NCBI GenBank assembly: GCA_045631845.1
Contig: JAZQVM010000014.1
Coordinates: 1-29,980, forward strand
Reading direction: 5' to 3'
Source: CAKSHC01 sp045631845
GTDB lineage: Bacteria; Bacillota; Clostridia; Oscillospirales; UMGS1783
DNA length: 29,980 nucleotides
Shown here one piece after another: positions 8,536-16,496 of this stretch (its first letter is position 1; every line of letters starts with the position of its first letter). The position numbers and the translations under genes are program-made. The notes beneath the pieces were generated by a model that saw only the letters and a list, made by a program, of their open reading frames with translations, was not told where the DNA came from and ran no database searches.

Positions 8536-10721
8536 ATTCTCTCCTTCCGGTAATCATATACCATCTTTACGTGTGATGAACTTAGTTCGCATAATTTAGC
8601 ATTTGATGCCTCAATATCCAGTTTTTCATCCAACGTTAAACTTCGTCCGGCAGATGAAACAAGAACATAATCAGGGCAAGCCACATACATCAGTTTAGCA
8701 TTAACATATCCCTTTGCGGCTTTCGGCCCCACTACTAATGTATCAGTCCGCAATTCTCCCAACGGGTACCGCAAACACTGTGTCACTGTTTGATCGTCAA
8801 CAAACGACCAGAGCCCTATCGAGTTTCTCCCATCCGTGAGTTTCACCAAGAATCTTTGCTCTTCTACGGTATAAAGATTCAATTCTATTTTGTCAACATA
8901 TACATCGCAATCCTTGTCCACCGATACAATCTCGGCATTTGTCTTTTGTGCTGCCTCTACAATTTCTCTACACGGATCACTATATAGATCACAGCGCGGC
9001 ATAATAACCTTCTTCGCCGATATGTATGATAATAACGTCGGTATGCCACCCGAGACATCTTCATCAAAATCCGTTACTAATAATACATCGATTTTATCAA
9101 ATCCACGTTTGCCGATTTCTCGCCTCACCTGATCTGCCAAATATCGACTCGAACAATTCACAACAATAGATTTCCCATGATTAATATATATCGACGTCCC
9201 ATCATTCAGTGTAGTTAATCGGGAAAAAGACAATGAATATACTGGCACAATACACATTAAAACCATGATAATACCGGACAAGACGCCTATAAATATATTG
9301 CGTATTTTTATCTTATTTTTTAAGAAAAACCAAAATATAATCGCAAGAAATCCAACGGCAAAAATCAGTATCATCGGTAAACTGCGAACCGTTATAGTAG
9401 CCTGATCGAAACCCGCAAACAACTCCACCAATTCTAAGATAAACTGCGCCACTATGCGAACAAGAAATCCCATAAAATCACCAAGAAAAGGAATCCAAAA
9501 CAAACAGCAGAATATCGCTGAACCCATCAATAGAATCATAACCGGATAATTGACCACACTCATAGCCAGCACACTCAATACCGATATTTCACCAAAATAA
9601 AAAATCAAAATGGGAGCCGTAAAGATGGCACTGCTGATAGATACACAGATTAGCGATATTTGCTTACTTTGCCGTCTGGATAGAATCATACGTTTTAAAA
9701 TAAACTGTTCCAATATCGGCGATAATACCAAGATTCCAAGCGTGGCAGCACCCGATAATAAATAGGACGGCTTAACCACATGAAAAGGAAAAATCATACC
9801 AATTACGATAAGGGCCACACCCAAAGAATTAAGCGAGTCGGCTTCGCGATCACCCAAGCGTCCCATCAACATGATCCCACTCATAGCGGCAGCTCGTAAT
9901 ACCGATGTAGAAAATCCACCCAAAACAACAACCAGCCCAACAAATAACAGGGATACAATACTGACGATCTTCCAATTGGCATTCATCTTGGAAAGCAAAT
10001 AGTTAACCATTCCGCTCAACACTGAAAGGTGTAGTCCGGAAACGGCCATAATATGAGATAATCCCGTGCGAGAAAAATTCAATCGGGTATTTAATGAAAG
10101 CGCGTCCGATTCTCCCGTCAGAACCGATGCTGCCAGCCGTCCTTCTTCTCCACCGATCCGCACCTGCAATAACGTGATGACACTATCCCGAAACTCACTT
10201 AGGTATTGAACAAATCTCTTATGTTCCGGTTGCTGAACACTTAAAATAGTAACATTATCAGCAAAAAACGTACCATTTTCTCCGCGTTCAGCCCGATGTA
10301 AAACAAATTCAACATCAGCAACATCATATGCGTTCACCACATGTCCATACACCGGCATACGCATTTCACCGCGCAAAAGAATGGATTGCCCGTTGCAGGT
10401 AGCACTTTCCACTTTTGTCAGCCAATATCCGGAATCATTTTCCACAAATACAACCTGAGCCGTAATTTTCTGCGATTCATACAGAGAGATTGGCCGATCA
10501 TATATCTCATACTGTATTAAAAAAGATATAGTGGCAATCGTGATAGATGTTAGTAAGAAGAAGGTTTTAATGAGCTTATTTCGATAACGAAACCATCCAA
10601 TGCTCATGACGGCAAAAAGCATGAGACCGCAAAAGATATACAAAACTAATCGCGGCATATAATTAGCCGCGATTAATGTAGGTACTATTCCGACAGCAGC
10701 CCATGCAGCTTTCCTTCGCAT
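8505..10721 (-). CDS. comEC: ComEC/Rec2 family DNA uptake channel protein
   Basis: ComEC forms the inner-membrane channel for single-stranded DNA during transformation. The 738-residue protein has N-terminal membrane segments and an OB-like DUF4131 region, the Competence domain with HIMAVSGLHLSVLSG at about 232-246 and many hydrophobic helices to about 500, then a C-terminal beta-lactamase-like domain. That last domain is degenerate: where active ComEC proteins carry an HxDxDHxGG motif, this one reads TDFDEDVSGG, lacking both histidines, and the DxGQGD-type entry is also not recognisable. The channel part looks complete. The start at 10721 has only a weak ribosome site. It is the first gene of an eight-gene operon with a promoter about 30 nt upstream. 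Confidence 0.92.
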   Translation of the reverse strand: MRRKAAWAAVGIVPTLIAANYMPRLVLYIFCGLMLFAVMSIGWFRYRNKLIKTFFLLTSITIATISFLIQYEIYDRPISLYESQKITAQVVFVENDSGYWLTKVESATCNGQSILLRGEMRMPVYGHVVNAYDVADVEFVLHRAERGENGTFFADNVTILSVQQPEHKRFVQYLSEFRDSVITLLQVRIGGEEGRLAASVLTGESDALSLNTRLNFSRTGLSHIMAVSGLHLSVLSGMVNYLLSKMNANWKIVSIVSLLFVGLVVVLGGFSTSVLRAAAMSGIMLMGRLGDREADSLNSLGVALIVIGMIFPFHVVKPSYLLSGAATLGILVLSPILEQFILKRMILSRRQSKQISLICVSISSAIFTAPILIFYFGEISVLSVLAMSVVNYPVMILLMGSAIFCCLFWIPFLGDFMGFLVRIVAQFILELVELFAGFDQATITVRSLPMILIFAVGFLAIIFWFFLKNKIKIRNIFIGVLSGIIMVLMCIVPVYSLSFSRLTTLNDGTSIYINHGKSIVVNCSSRYLADQVRREIGKRGFDKIDVLLVTDFDEDVSGGIPTLLSYISAKKVIMPRCDLYSDPCREIVEAAQKTNAEIVSVDKDCDVYVDKIELNLYTVEEQRFLVKLTDGRNSIGLWSFVDDQTVTQCLRYPLGELRTDTLVVGPKAAKGYVNAKLMYVACPDYVLVSSAGRSLTLDEKLDIEASNAKLCELSSSHVKMVYDYRKERIWIYRNSNYN

Positions 10722-10751
10722 AACATAATCACTCGCAATCTTGCTACTGTC

Positions 10752-10780
10752 ATTTTAACAAATTTTCAACTAAAAAACAA
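10752..10780 (-). promoter_or_regulatory. Candidate sigma-A promoter for the comEC operon
   Basis: On the minus strand, TTGTTT (10775-10780) and TAAAAT (10752-10757) are separated by exactly 17 nt. The start point would be near 10745, giving a leader of about 24 nt before comEC. It fills the AT-rich gap after the TIGR04086 gene. Similarity is to consensus only; nothing here shows activity. Confidence 0.55.
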
Positions 10781-10794
10781 TATATTATTACATA

Positions 10795-11193
10795 TTATCG
10801 ACGTTTTAATGCAAAATGAACCCCAAAAACACTGCCGATTCCGCTTACTAACGCGCCCAATAACAAATACAACAAACTTTTTATGCAAAATATTGAAACA
10901 TTGGTGCCATTTACCATAAGACTTATTAACAAAAGCAGAACAAACATGCTTCCTGCATGTACCATACCCCAAATTAAACCGTTTTGTCTTCGCATCATAC
11001 CCAACACAAAAGCCCCGATAAGCCATGAAATAGCAACCATGACGCCAACAAATACCGCGCACATCGTGTCCGATATCCCTACGCTTACAGATATCCATGA
11101 AAAGATTAAAAGCAAAACAAGAAGAATTCCTATTGTTACCCCTAAGCTAATACTTGCTGAAATCCATGGCGAGAACTTAAGATGTTTTTTCAT
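10795..11193 (-). CDS. TIGR04086 family small membrane protein
   Basis: A 132-residue protein with four predicted membrane helices (about 10-35, 42-65, 72-95 and 102-127) and a basic end (HFALKRR). Length, topology and the position just downstream of yajC match the TIGR04086 membrane family of Clostridia, whose function is unknown. In many relatives the SCIFF peptide gene scfA follows; there is no such ORF in the 73-nt gap here. The start codon at 11193 lies directly behind a terminator-like hairpin, and its only plausible ribosome site (CGGGG) is inside that hairpin. Expression therefore probably depends on read-through or opening of the stem. Confidence 0.75.
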   Translation of the reverse strand: MKKHLKFSPWISASISLGVTIGILLVLLLIFSWISVSVGISDTMCAVFVGVMVAISWLIGAFVLGMMRRQNGLIWGMVHAGSMFVLLLLISLMVNGTNVSIFCIKSLLYLLLGALVSGIGSVFGVHFALKRR

Positions 11194-11194
11194 A

Positions 11195-11236
11195 ATAAAA
11201 ACCCCGAAATCTTTTTTGTAAAAGATATTCGGGGTT
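11195..11236 (-). terminator. Intrinsic terminator or attenuator between yajC and the TIGR04086 gene
   Basis: On the minus strand the arms AACCCCGAATATCTTTT and AAAAGATTTCGGGGTT form a long stem (one unpaired base) around a short loop, followed by TTTTATT. It lies 23 nt beyond the end of the second yajC gene and 1-2 nt before the ATG of the membrane protein gene, so the 3' arm also carries that gene's only G-rich ribosome site. Confidence 0.75.
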
Positions 11237-11259
11237 AATGCTTTATATGCCTAAGTTAT

Positions 11260-11679
11260 TTATTTGTTCTTTCGAGAGAACAACCCTTTTTTCTCTTTTT
11301 GGGGGATAACTTCTTCAAAGTCATCATCGTCCTCAAAATCCTCATCATCGTCAATATCATCCACAGGGATCTCAAGCGGAATCCGAACTTGAATAGCCCA
11401 GCGCTTCACATGCAAACGGGTCTTATCTCCACCGGTTTCAATCACGATCTCCTCGTCACCATCTTTTGCCGTAATAACAACACCGCAAATACCGCCAATC
11501 GTGATGATCTTATCGCCGATATCTACACTGCTACGCATAGCTGCTTCTTCTTTTTCACGCTTTTTTTGCGGACGAATACTAAAGAAATACATAACGGCAA
11601 ACATCAAAACCATTATGATAATCATGCTTCCGCCACCCCCGCCGCCTAAAGCAAGAAAAGTAAAGGTTGACAAATTCAT
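11260..11679 (-). CDS. yajC: YajC family preprotein translocase subunit, second copy, acidic tail
   Basis: YajC is a single-span accessory of the Sec translocon, associated with SecDF. This copy has 139 residues: a glycine-rich start (LALGGGGGG), one membrane helix (about 17-33), the family core FFSIRPQKKREKEE, and the soluble YajC fold (VDIGDKIITIGGICG to VKRWAIQ). The C-terminal tail is strongly acidic (DDIDDDEDFEDDDDFEE) and ends with a short basic stretch. I start at ATG 11679, with GGAGG 9 nt upstream; the frame is open further upstream, but that part overlaps the preceding yajC gene and is not YajC-like. It lies 16 nt behind its paralogue. Confidence 0.9.
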   Translation of the reverse strand: MNLSTFTFLALGGGGGGSMIIIMVLMFAVMYFFSIRPQKKREKEEAAMRSSVDIGDKIITIGGICGVVITAKDGDEEIVIETGGDKTRLHVKRWAIQVRIPLEIPVDDIDDDEDFEDDDDFEEVIPQKEKKGLFSRKNK

Positions 11680-11695
11680 ATCATCATTCCTCCGC

Positions 11696-12106
11696 TTATT
11701 TATCGGCCTTTTTGGATTTTTTGGTCTTTGTCGGCTTTTCTTCGGCAACCGGCTTCTCATCCGCAGTCTCTTCCACAACCTTGCCCTGAATAGCCCAACG
11801 CTTAAGGGTGATGCGGGATTTGTTGCTTCCGGTTTCGAAAATAATCTCATCATCCGCATCATTTGTAGCAATGATACGGCCGGTCATACCGCCGATAGTT
11901 GTAATCTGATCCCCAATGTCAATACTATTACGCATAGCTTCTTCTTCTTTTTGCCGCTTCTTTTGTGGACGAATCGCAAAGAAATACATAGCCGCAAACA
12001 TAACTACCAGCATGATCAGCATGGGCCACATACTGCCTACACTTCCTTCTCCGGCAGGCGCACCGGACGCCAAAAATAAACTACCAATTCTTAACATATT
12101 ACTCAT
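11696..12106 (-). CDS. yajC: YajC family preprotein translocase subunit, first copy, basic tail
   Basis: 136 residues with one membrane helix (about 28-45), the YajC signature FFAIRPQKKRQKEEEAM and the core fold (IDIGDQITTIGGMTG to LKRWAIQ). The C-terminal tail is lysine-rich (KPTKTKKSKKADK), unlike the acidic tail of the neighbouring copy. Start ATG 12106 has GGAGG about 7 nt upstream; an in-frame ATG at 12130 precedes that ribosome site and is rejected. A promoter-like sequence lies in the gap after tgt, so the two yajC genes may be transcribed both from queA-tgt and on their own. Confidence 0.92.
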   Translation of the reverse strand: MSNMLRIGSLFLASGAPAGEGSVGSMWPMLIMLVVMFAAMYFFAIRPQKKRQKEEEAMRNSIDIGDQITTIGGMTGRIIATNDADDEIIFETGSNKSRITLKRWAIQGKVVEETADEKPVAEEKPTKTKKSKKADK

Positions 12107-12133
12107 AAATATTACCTCCAAAATTTTCATCTA

Positions 12134-12162
12134 ATTATACAATAAATTCTTTAAACAAGCAA
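12134..12162 (-). promoter_or_regulatory. Candidate promoter for the yajC pair
   Basis: Minus-strand TTGCTT (12157-12162) and TATAAT (12134-12139) are separated by 17 nt, within the 62-nt gap between tgt and yajC. The predicted start is near 12127, about 21 nt before the first yajC ATG. It has a perfect -10 hexamer and four of six -35 bases. Confidence 0.6.
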
Positions 12163-12168
12163 CCCTTT

Positions 12169-13299
12169 TTAAATGCGCTTTCCAATTTTCACCAAAAGTT
12201 CATCTTTTAACTCATAGAAATAACCCTCATCTAACGCTAAACGAATGCGCTCCATAAGTTTATTGTAAAAATGAAGATTATGTATCGTCGCCAATCGCAT
12301 ACCCAGAATCTCGTTTGCTTTAAATAGGTGGCGTACATAGCCCTTGCTAAAATTGCGACAGGTATGGCAATCACATTCCGGATCAATGGGTGAATCATCA
12401 GTGATGTACTTCTGGTTGTTAATGTTAATAATTCCTTGACTGGTAAACAATGTACCATGCCGTGCATTTCGACTGGGCATCACACAATCAAAAAGATCCA
12501 CACCACGTGCTACCCCTTCTAAAATATTCACAGGCGTACCAACGCCCATCAAATATCGGGGTTTATTCTTCGGCATATACGGCTCGACCGCATCAATGAT
12601 ACGATACATGTCATCGGCCGTCTCCCCAACCGCAAGACCGCCAATAGCATAACCATCTAAGTCCAGCTCCACGATCTCCTTCATGTGCGCAATGCGCAGA
12701 TCCTCGTATGTGCTACCTTGATTTATACCGAACAACATCTGCTTTTTATTGATCGTATCCGGCAACTGATTCAGGCGTTCCATTTCAGCCTTGCATCGGT
12801 GTAGCCATCGCGTTGTTCGATCACAGGATTTTTTCACATAATCGTATGGAGCAGGATTTTCAATACACTCATCAAATGCCATGGCGATCGTAGAGGCCAA
12901 ATTAGATTGTATCTGCATGCTTTCCTCGGGACCAATAAACAATCGACGCCCATCGATATGAGATGCAAAATGAACACCGGACTCATCGATCTTTCTTAAA
13001 GACGATAAAGAAAACACCTGAAATCCGCCACTATCCGTCAAAATCGGTCGATCCCAATGAATGAATTTATGCAAGCCACCCATTTCCTTAACTACCTTAT
13101 CGCCCGGACGCAAGTGCAAATGATAGGTATTACAAAGTTCAACCTGACATCCGACATCCACCAAATCCAAAGACGACAATCCGCCCCGAATTGCACCACA
13201 AGTAGCTACATTCATAAAAGCAGGGGTCTGCACCGTACCGTGTACCGTTTCAAACTGCCCTCGCCTTGCTTTATTCTCTTGTTTTAATAGTGTATACAT
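12169..13299 (-). CDS. tgt: tRNA-guanine transglycosylase
   Basis: Tgt swaps guanine-34 of GUN-anticodon tRNAs for preQ1 in queuosine synthesis. The 376-residue length is typical of the bacterial enzyme. Visible residues are the catalytic D89 (ILTDSGGFQVFS), the nucleophile D271 (DLFDCVMPSRNARHG), the GINQGS and GGLAVGE loops, and the zinc site C309, C311, C314 and H340 (CDCHTC ... TIHN). The ATG at 13299 has AAGGAG upstream and follows queA by 9 nt, so queA and tgt form one transcript acting on consecutive steps. Confidence 0.98.
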   Translation of the reverse strand: MYTLLKQENKARRGQFETVHGTVQTPAFMNVATCGAIRGGLSSLDLVDVGCQVELCNTYHLHLRPGDKVVKEMGGLHKFIHWDRPILTDSGGFQVFSLSSLRKIDESGVHFASHIDGRRLFIGPEESMQIQSNLASTIAMAFDECIENPAPYDYVKKSCDRTTRWLHRCKAEMERLNQLPDTINKKQMLFGINQGSTYEDLRIAHMKEIVELDLDGYAIGGLAVGETADDMYRIIDAVEPYMPKNKPRYLMGVGTPVNILEGVARGVDLFDCVMPSRNARHGTLFTSQGIININNQKYITDDSPIDPECDCHTCRNFSKGYVRHLFKANEILGMRLATIHNLHFYNKLMERIRLALDEGYFYELKDELLVKIGKRI

Positions 13300-13308
13300 A
13301 AAGTCTCC

Positions 13309-14334
13309 TTATTCAAAAAAGCAGGCATCACCAAAACTGAAGAATCGATACCTCTCTTGGATAGCGTGATCATAAACTCTCATTACCTCATCTCGACCAA
13401 CCAAGGCAGAAATCAGCATCAATAACGTACTTTCAGGTAAATGAAAATTTGTGATCAACGCATCTATAACTCGGAATTGATAACCGGGATAGATGAAAAT
13501 ATCTGTGCTTCCACTGTCTGCTACCAGTTCTCCCCGATTTCTGACTACACCCTCCAGTGTTCGGCAGCTGGTCGTACCTACCGCAATGACCCGTCCGCCC
13601 TTTTCCTTTGTCTTCTTGATTAAATCCACCGTTTCCTGAGGCAAAACATAATATTCCGTATGCATTTTATGGTCTGTAATGTTGTCTACCTTTACAGGGC
13701 GAAATGTCCCCAATCCGATATGTAACGTTACATAGCCAACACCCACGCCTTTATTTTTTAGCGCAGTAAGCAGATCATCGGTAAAATGAAGTCCTGCAGT
13801 CGGTGCAGCAGCGGAACCGATATTCTTGGCATATACCGTCTGATAACGGCTGTTATCTTCCAAATGTTCTGTAATGTACGGCGGTAACGGCATGTTGCCG
13901 ATTTCATCCAGTAATTCATAAAAATTACCTTGATAATCGAAACGAGCCAGCCGATTTCCACCATCCATCACTTCGAGAATTTCGCATTTCATGCGTCCAT
14001 CTCCAATATTGACAACCGCACCGGGTTTTAATCGTTTACCCGGCCGCACCATGATTTCCCACACATTGTCATGTTTCATATTGAGCAAAAATATCTCAAC
14101 ATGAGCCCCGCCCCCTTCTTTTTCTCCGAAAAGCCGCGCGGGAATGACTTTAGAATTGTTAACAATCAGACAATCGTTAGGTCGTATATAGTCAAGGATA
14201 TTATGAAAAACGCTGTCTATTATCTGTTTATTTTGCATATTATAGATCAGCAGACGGGACTGATCACGATTCTCGGCAGGGGTTTGCGCAATCAGGTCTT
14301 GCGGCAAAACATAATAAAAATCTTTTCGATCCAT
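13309..14334 (-). CDS. queA: S-adenosylmethionine:tRNA ribosyltransferase-isomerase
   Basis: QueA transfers and isomerises the ribose of SAM onto preQ1-34 in tRNA, giving epoxyqueuosine. 341 residues, normal length. Family blocks include FYYVLPQDLIAQTPAENRD at the N-terminus, IGSAAAPTAGLHFT, TLHIGLGTFRPV, HTEYYVL, VIAVGTTSCRTLE and TNFHLPESTLLMLISA. The ATG at 14334 has GAGGTG upstream. It is the first gene of the queA-tgt operon, with a strong promoter-like sequence about 85 nt upstream that faces the asd promoter. Confidence 0.98.
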   Translation of the reverse strand: MDRKDFYYVLPQDLIAQTPAENRDQSRLLIYNMQNKQIIDSVFHNILDYIRPNDCLIVNNSKVIPARLFGEKEGGGAHVEIFLLNMKHDNVWEIMVRPGKRLKPGAVVNIGDGRMKCEILEVMDGGNRLARFDYQGNFYELLDEIGNMPLPPYITEHLEDNSRYQTVYAKNIGSAAAPTAGLHFTDDLLTALKNKGVGVGYVTLHIGLGTFRPVKVDNITDHKMHTEYYVLPQETVDLIKKTKEKGGRVIAVGTTSCRTLEGVVRNRGELVADSGSTDIFIYPGYQFRVIDALITNFHLPESTLLMLISALVGRDEVMRVYDHAIQERYRFFSFGDACFFE

Positions 14335-14352
14335 AGAAACACCTCAGAAGCA

Positions 14353-14381
14353 TTGACAAAATAGAAGAATAGTAGTATTAT
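14353..14381 (+). promoter_or_regulatory. Candidate sigma-A promoter for asd-dapA
   Basis: TTGACA (14353-14358, perfect -35) and TATTAT (14376-14381, one mismatch to the -10) are 17 nt apart. The start would be near 14388, giving a leader of about 97 nt. I see no riboswitch-sized structure in that leader, so a classical lysine riboswitch is unlikely. Confidence 0.75.
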
Positions 14382-14418
14382 TTTAGATATTTGATCGGTA
14401 TATCATTGTTTTCTAGAT

Positions 14419-14447
14419 ATTATACACTAAATACCATGATATTTCAA
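14419..14447 (-). promoter_or_regulatory. Candidate sigma-A promoter for queA-tgt
   Basis: On the minus strand TTGAAA (14442-14447) and TATAAT (14419-14424, perfect -10) are separated by 17 nt. The start would be near 14412. This promoter lies inside the region transcribed from the opposing asd promoter, and vice versa. Confidence 0.75.
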
Positions 14448-14485
14448 CCGATTATTTAAGCTAAATCAAGAATGGAGAAAAGAAA

Positions 14486-15562
14486 ATGAAAAGTTATCAA
14501 GTCGGAATTATCGGCGCCACCGGTATGGTAGGCCAGCGGTTTATTACTTTGCTTGCCAATCATCCTTGGTTTCACATCAAATGTTTAGCCGCCAGCGCCT
14601 CCTCGGCCGGTAAAAGCTATCGAGATGCCGTCGGCAGTCGCTGGATGATGTCGCAGGATATTCCCGAAGATGTTGCAAATATGACCGTATTGGATGCTGA
14701 TAAAGATGCACCCAGCATTGCCGCCTCGGTTGACTTTGTCTTCTGTGCCGTAAATATGAAAAAGGATGAGATCAAGGCACTTGAGGAACGCTATGCAAAA
14801 CTCGAGTGTCCGGTCATGTCGAACAACAGCGCCCACAGAGGAACCGAAGATGTCCCCATGATCATTCCCGAGATCAACGCCGATCATGCTGCCGTTATTG
14901 AACATCAGCGTACCCGCTTAGGTACCAAGCGTGGTTTTATTGCCGTAAAGTCCAACTGCTCCCTGCAAAGTTATGTCCCTGCTCTGCATCCGCTGATGGA
15001 TCTCGGCATTACCGATGTTCTTGCTTGTACTTATCAGGCAATCTCCGGTGCCGGTAAGAATTTCGAAACCTGGCCGGAAATGATCGATAATGTCATCCCT
15101 TATATCGGCGGCGAAGAGGAAAAGAGCGAAAATGAACCGCTGAAGATCTGGGGTGAAGTAAAGGACGGCGTCATTGTCCCTGCAACAACCCCCTCCATCA
15201 CATCTCAGTGCCTGCGTGTGCCGGTAACCGACGGTCACATTGCCGCTGTCTTTGTGAAACTAAAAGAAAAAACATCGGAAGAAGAAATTATCCGTCGCTG
15301 GAAAGAATTTTCCGGCGAGCCGCAGAAATTGAACCTTCCGAGCGCACCCAAGCAATTCTTAAATTATTTTGATCAACCGGATCGCCCGCAAACCAAACTG
15401 GATCGTAACCTCGAAAACGGCATGGCTGTTTCAATCGGCCGATTAAGACCGGATAAGCAATATGATTATAAGTTTGTTTGCCTGTCACACAACACCTTGC
15501 GCGGTGCTGCAGGCGGCGGCGTTCTCATGGCTGAATTACTGTGCGCTAAGGGGTATATTTGA
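14486..15562 (+). CDS. asd: Aspartate-semialdehyde dehydrogenase (archaeal/fungal-type subfamily)
   Basis: Asd reduces aspartyl phosphate with NADPH to aspartate semialdehyde, the branch point to lysine/DAP, threonine and methionine. The 358-residue protein has the nucleotide loop GIIGATGMVGQRF at its N-terminus, catalytic C158 in VKSNCSLQ and catalytic H251 in RVPVTDGH. Sequence style and length fit the archaeal/fungal-type branch that many Clostridia carry rather than the classic E. coli type. A GGAG ribosome site precedes the ATG. dapA follows after 16 nt, so the pair feeds the first committed lysine/DAP step. Confidence 0.96.
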   Translation: MKSYQVGIIGATGMVGQRFITLLANHPWFHIKCLAASASSAGKSYRDAVGSRWMMSQDIPEDVANMTVLDADKDAPSIAASVDFVFCAVNMKKDEIKALEERYAKLECPVMSNNSAHRGTEDVPMIIPEINADHAAVIEHQRTRLGTKRGFIAVKSNCSLQSYVPALHPLMDLGITDVLACTYQAISGAGKNFETWPEMIDNVIPYIGGEEEKSENEPLKIWGEVKDGVIVPATTPSITSQCLRVPVTDGHIAAVFVKLKEKTSEEEIIRRWKEFSGEPQKLNLPSAPKQFLNYFDQPDRPQTKLDRNLENGMAVSIGRLRPDKQYDYKFVCLSHNTLRGAAGGGVLMAELLCAKGYI

Positions 15563-15578
15563 TTTAGGAGACTCCTAT

Positions 15579-16466
15579 ATGTCAAAACCCGTTTTCACCG
15601 GATCCGGCGTTGCCCTAGTAACCCCATTTGATTGCTCCGGCAATGTAAATCACGCAAAACTTCGCGAGCTGACAGATTGGCATATCGATCAGCAAACCGA
15701 TGCGATCATTGTTTGCGGAACCACCGGTGAATCATCCACCCTTACATATGATGAAAAATTAAACACGATACATACCGTTATCAATCAAACCGCCGGGCGT
15801 ATACCTGTCATTGCCGGAACCGGATCCAATGACACCGCTTTGGCGGTTTCTCTTTCCAAAGAAGCACAAGCATGTGGCGCAAACGCCCTTCTGCTGGTAA
15901 CACCGTATTATAATAAAACCACTCAAGACGGATTGATTCGTCACTATACTACCATTGCTGATCATGTTAACATTCCCTGCATTCTCTATAATGTGCCATC
16001 CAGAACCACCGTCAATATCCACCCTGAAACCTATTATGAATTATCCAAGCATCCCAATATCGTAGCCACCAAAGAGGCATCGGGGAATATGGCCGCTGTA
16101 CTGCGCACTATGCAGCTTTGCGGAGATCAACTTGATATCTATTCGGGAAATGACGACTGCTATCTGCCCATGCTATCCATAGGCGCCAAAGGGAATATCT
16201 CCGTTATAGCAAATGTATTACCTCGTCAATCTCATGAAATGTACCGATTGTTTATTCATGATCATATCGATGTTTGTCAATCCATACAATTAGAATGGAT
16301 GGATTTGATCGATGCCTTGTTCTGTCAAGTGAATCCCATTCCCGTTAAAGAAGCACTCAACCTTATGGGCTTTGATGTTGGCAATTGCCGCTTACCTCTT
16401 TGTGAAATGAATGAGTCTTATAAAAAACAGTTGAAAAAAGCATTAAAAAATCATCAACTTATGTAA
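15579..16466 (+). CDS. dapA: 4-hydroxy-tetrahydrodipicolinate synthase
   Basis: DapA condenses pyruvate with aspartate semialdehyde, the committed step to diaminopimelate and lysine; in spore formers it also supplies dipicolinate. 295 residues, typical. Motifs are GSGVALVTPF, the GTTGES substrate loop (47-52), Y137 (LYNVPSRT) and the Schiff-base K165 (VATKEASGN), matching E. coli T44/Y133/K161. I start at ATG 15579, 8 nt behind AGGAG; the frame is open upstream to 15462, but that part overlaps asd and is unrelated to the family. A strong terminator closes the operon. Confidence 0.97.
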   Translation: MSKPVFTGSGVALVTPFDCSGNVNHAKLRELTDWHIDQQTDAIIVCGTTGESSTLTYDEKLNTIHTVINQTAGRIPVIAGTGSNDTALAVSLSKEAQACGANALLLVTPYYNKTTQDGLIRHYTTIADHVNIPCILYNVPSRTTVNIHPETYYELSKHPNIVATKEASGNMAAVLRTMQLCGDQLDIYSGNDDCYLPMLSIGAKGNISVIANVLPRQSHEMYRLFIHDHIDVCQSIQLEWMDLIDALFCQVNPIPVKEALNLMGFDVGNCRLPLCEMNESYKKQLKKALKNHQLM

Positions 16467-16496
16467 AAAGGAAGGACTTTGTCCTTCCTTTTTTTA
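16465..16496. terminator. Bidirectional terminator between dapA and murE
   Basis: AAAGGAAGGAC and GTCCTTCCTTT form an 11-bp stem around a TTT loop, flanked by A and T runs on both sides, so it can end both converging transcripts. It overlaps the last base of dapA on one side and the murE stop codon (16494-16496) on the other. Confidence 0.88.

Noticed and set aside
11501..12079. 192-codon + strand open frame opposite the two yajC genes
   Set aside because: Its repeated FFCGR-like segments only mirror the paralogous yajC cores read in antisense.
14388..14485. Lysine riboswitch in the asd-dapA leader
   Set aside because: The leader is under 100 nt and shows no multi-helix structure or terminator, far shorter than a lysine riboswitch.
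15566..15576. Palindrome AGGAGACTCCT over the dapA ribosome site
   Set aside because: The possible stem is at most 4 bp with a 3-nt loop, too weak to be a credible translational switch.
15462..15578. N-terminal extension of dapA into asd
   Set aside because: The extension is unlike any DapA, and ATG 15579 has a well-placed AGGAG and begins the family sequence.
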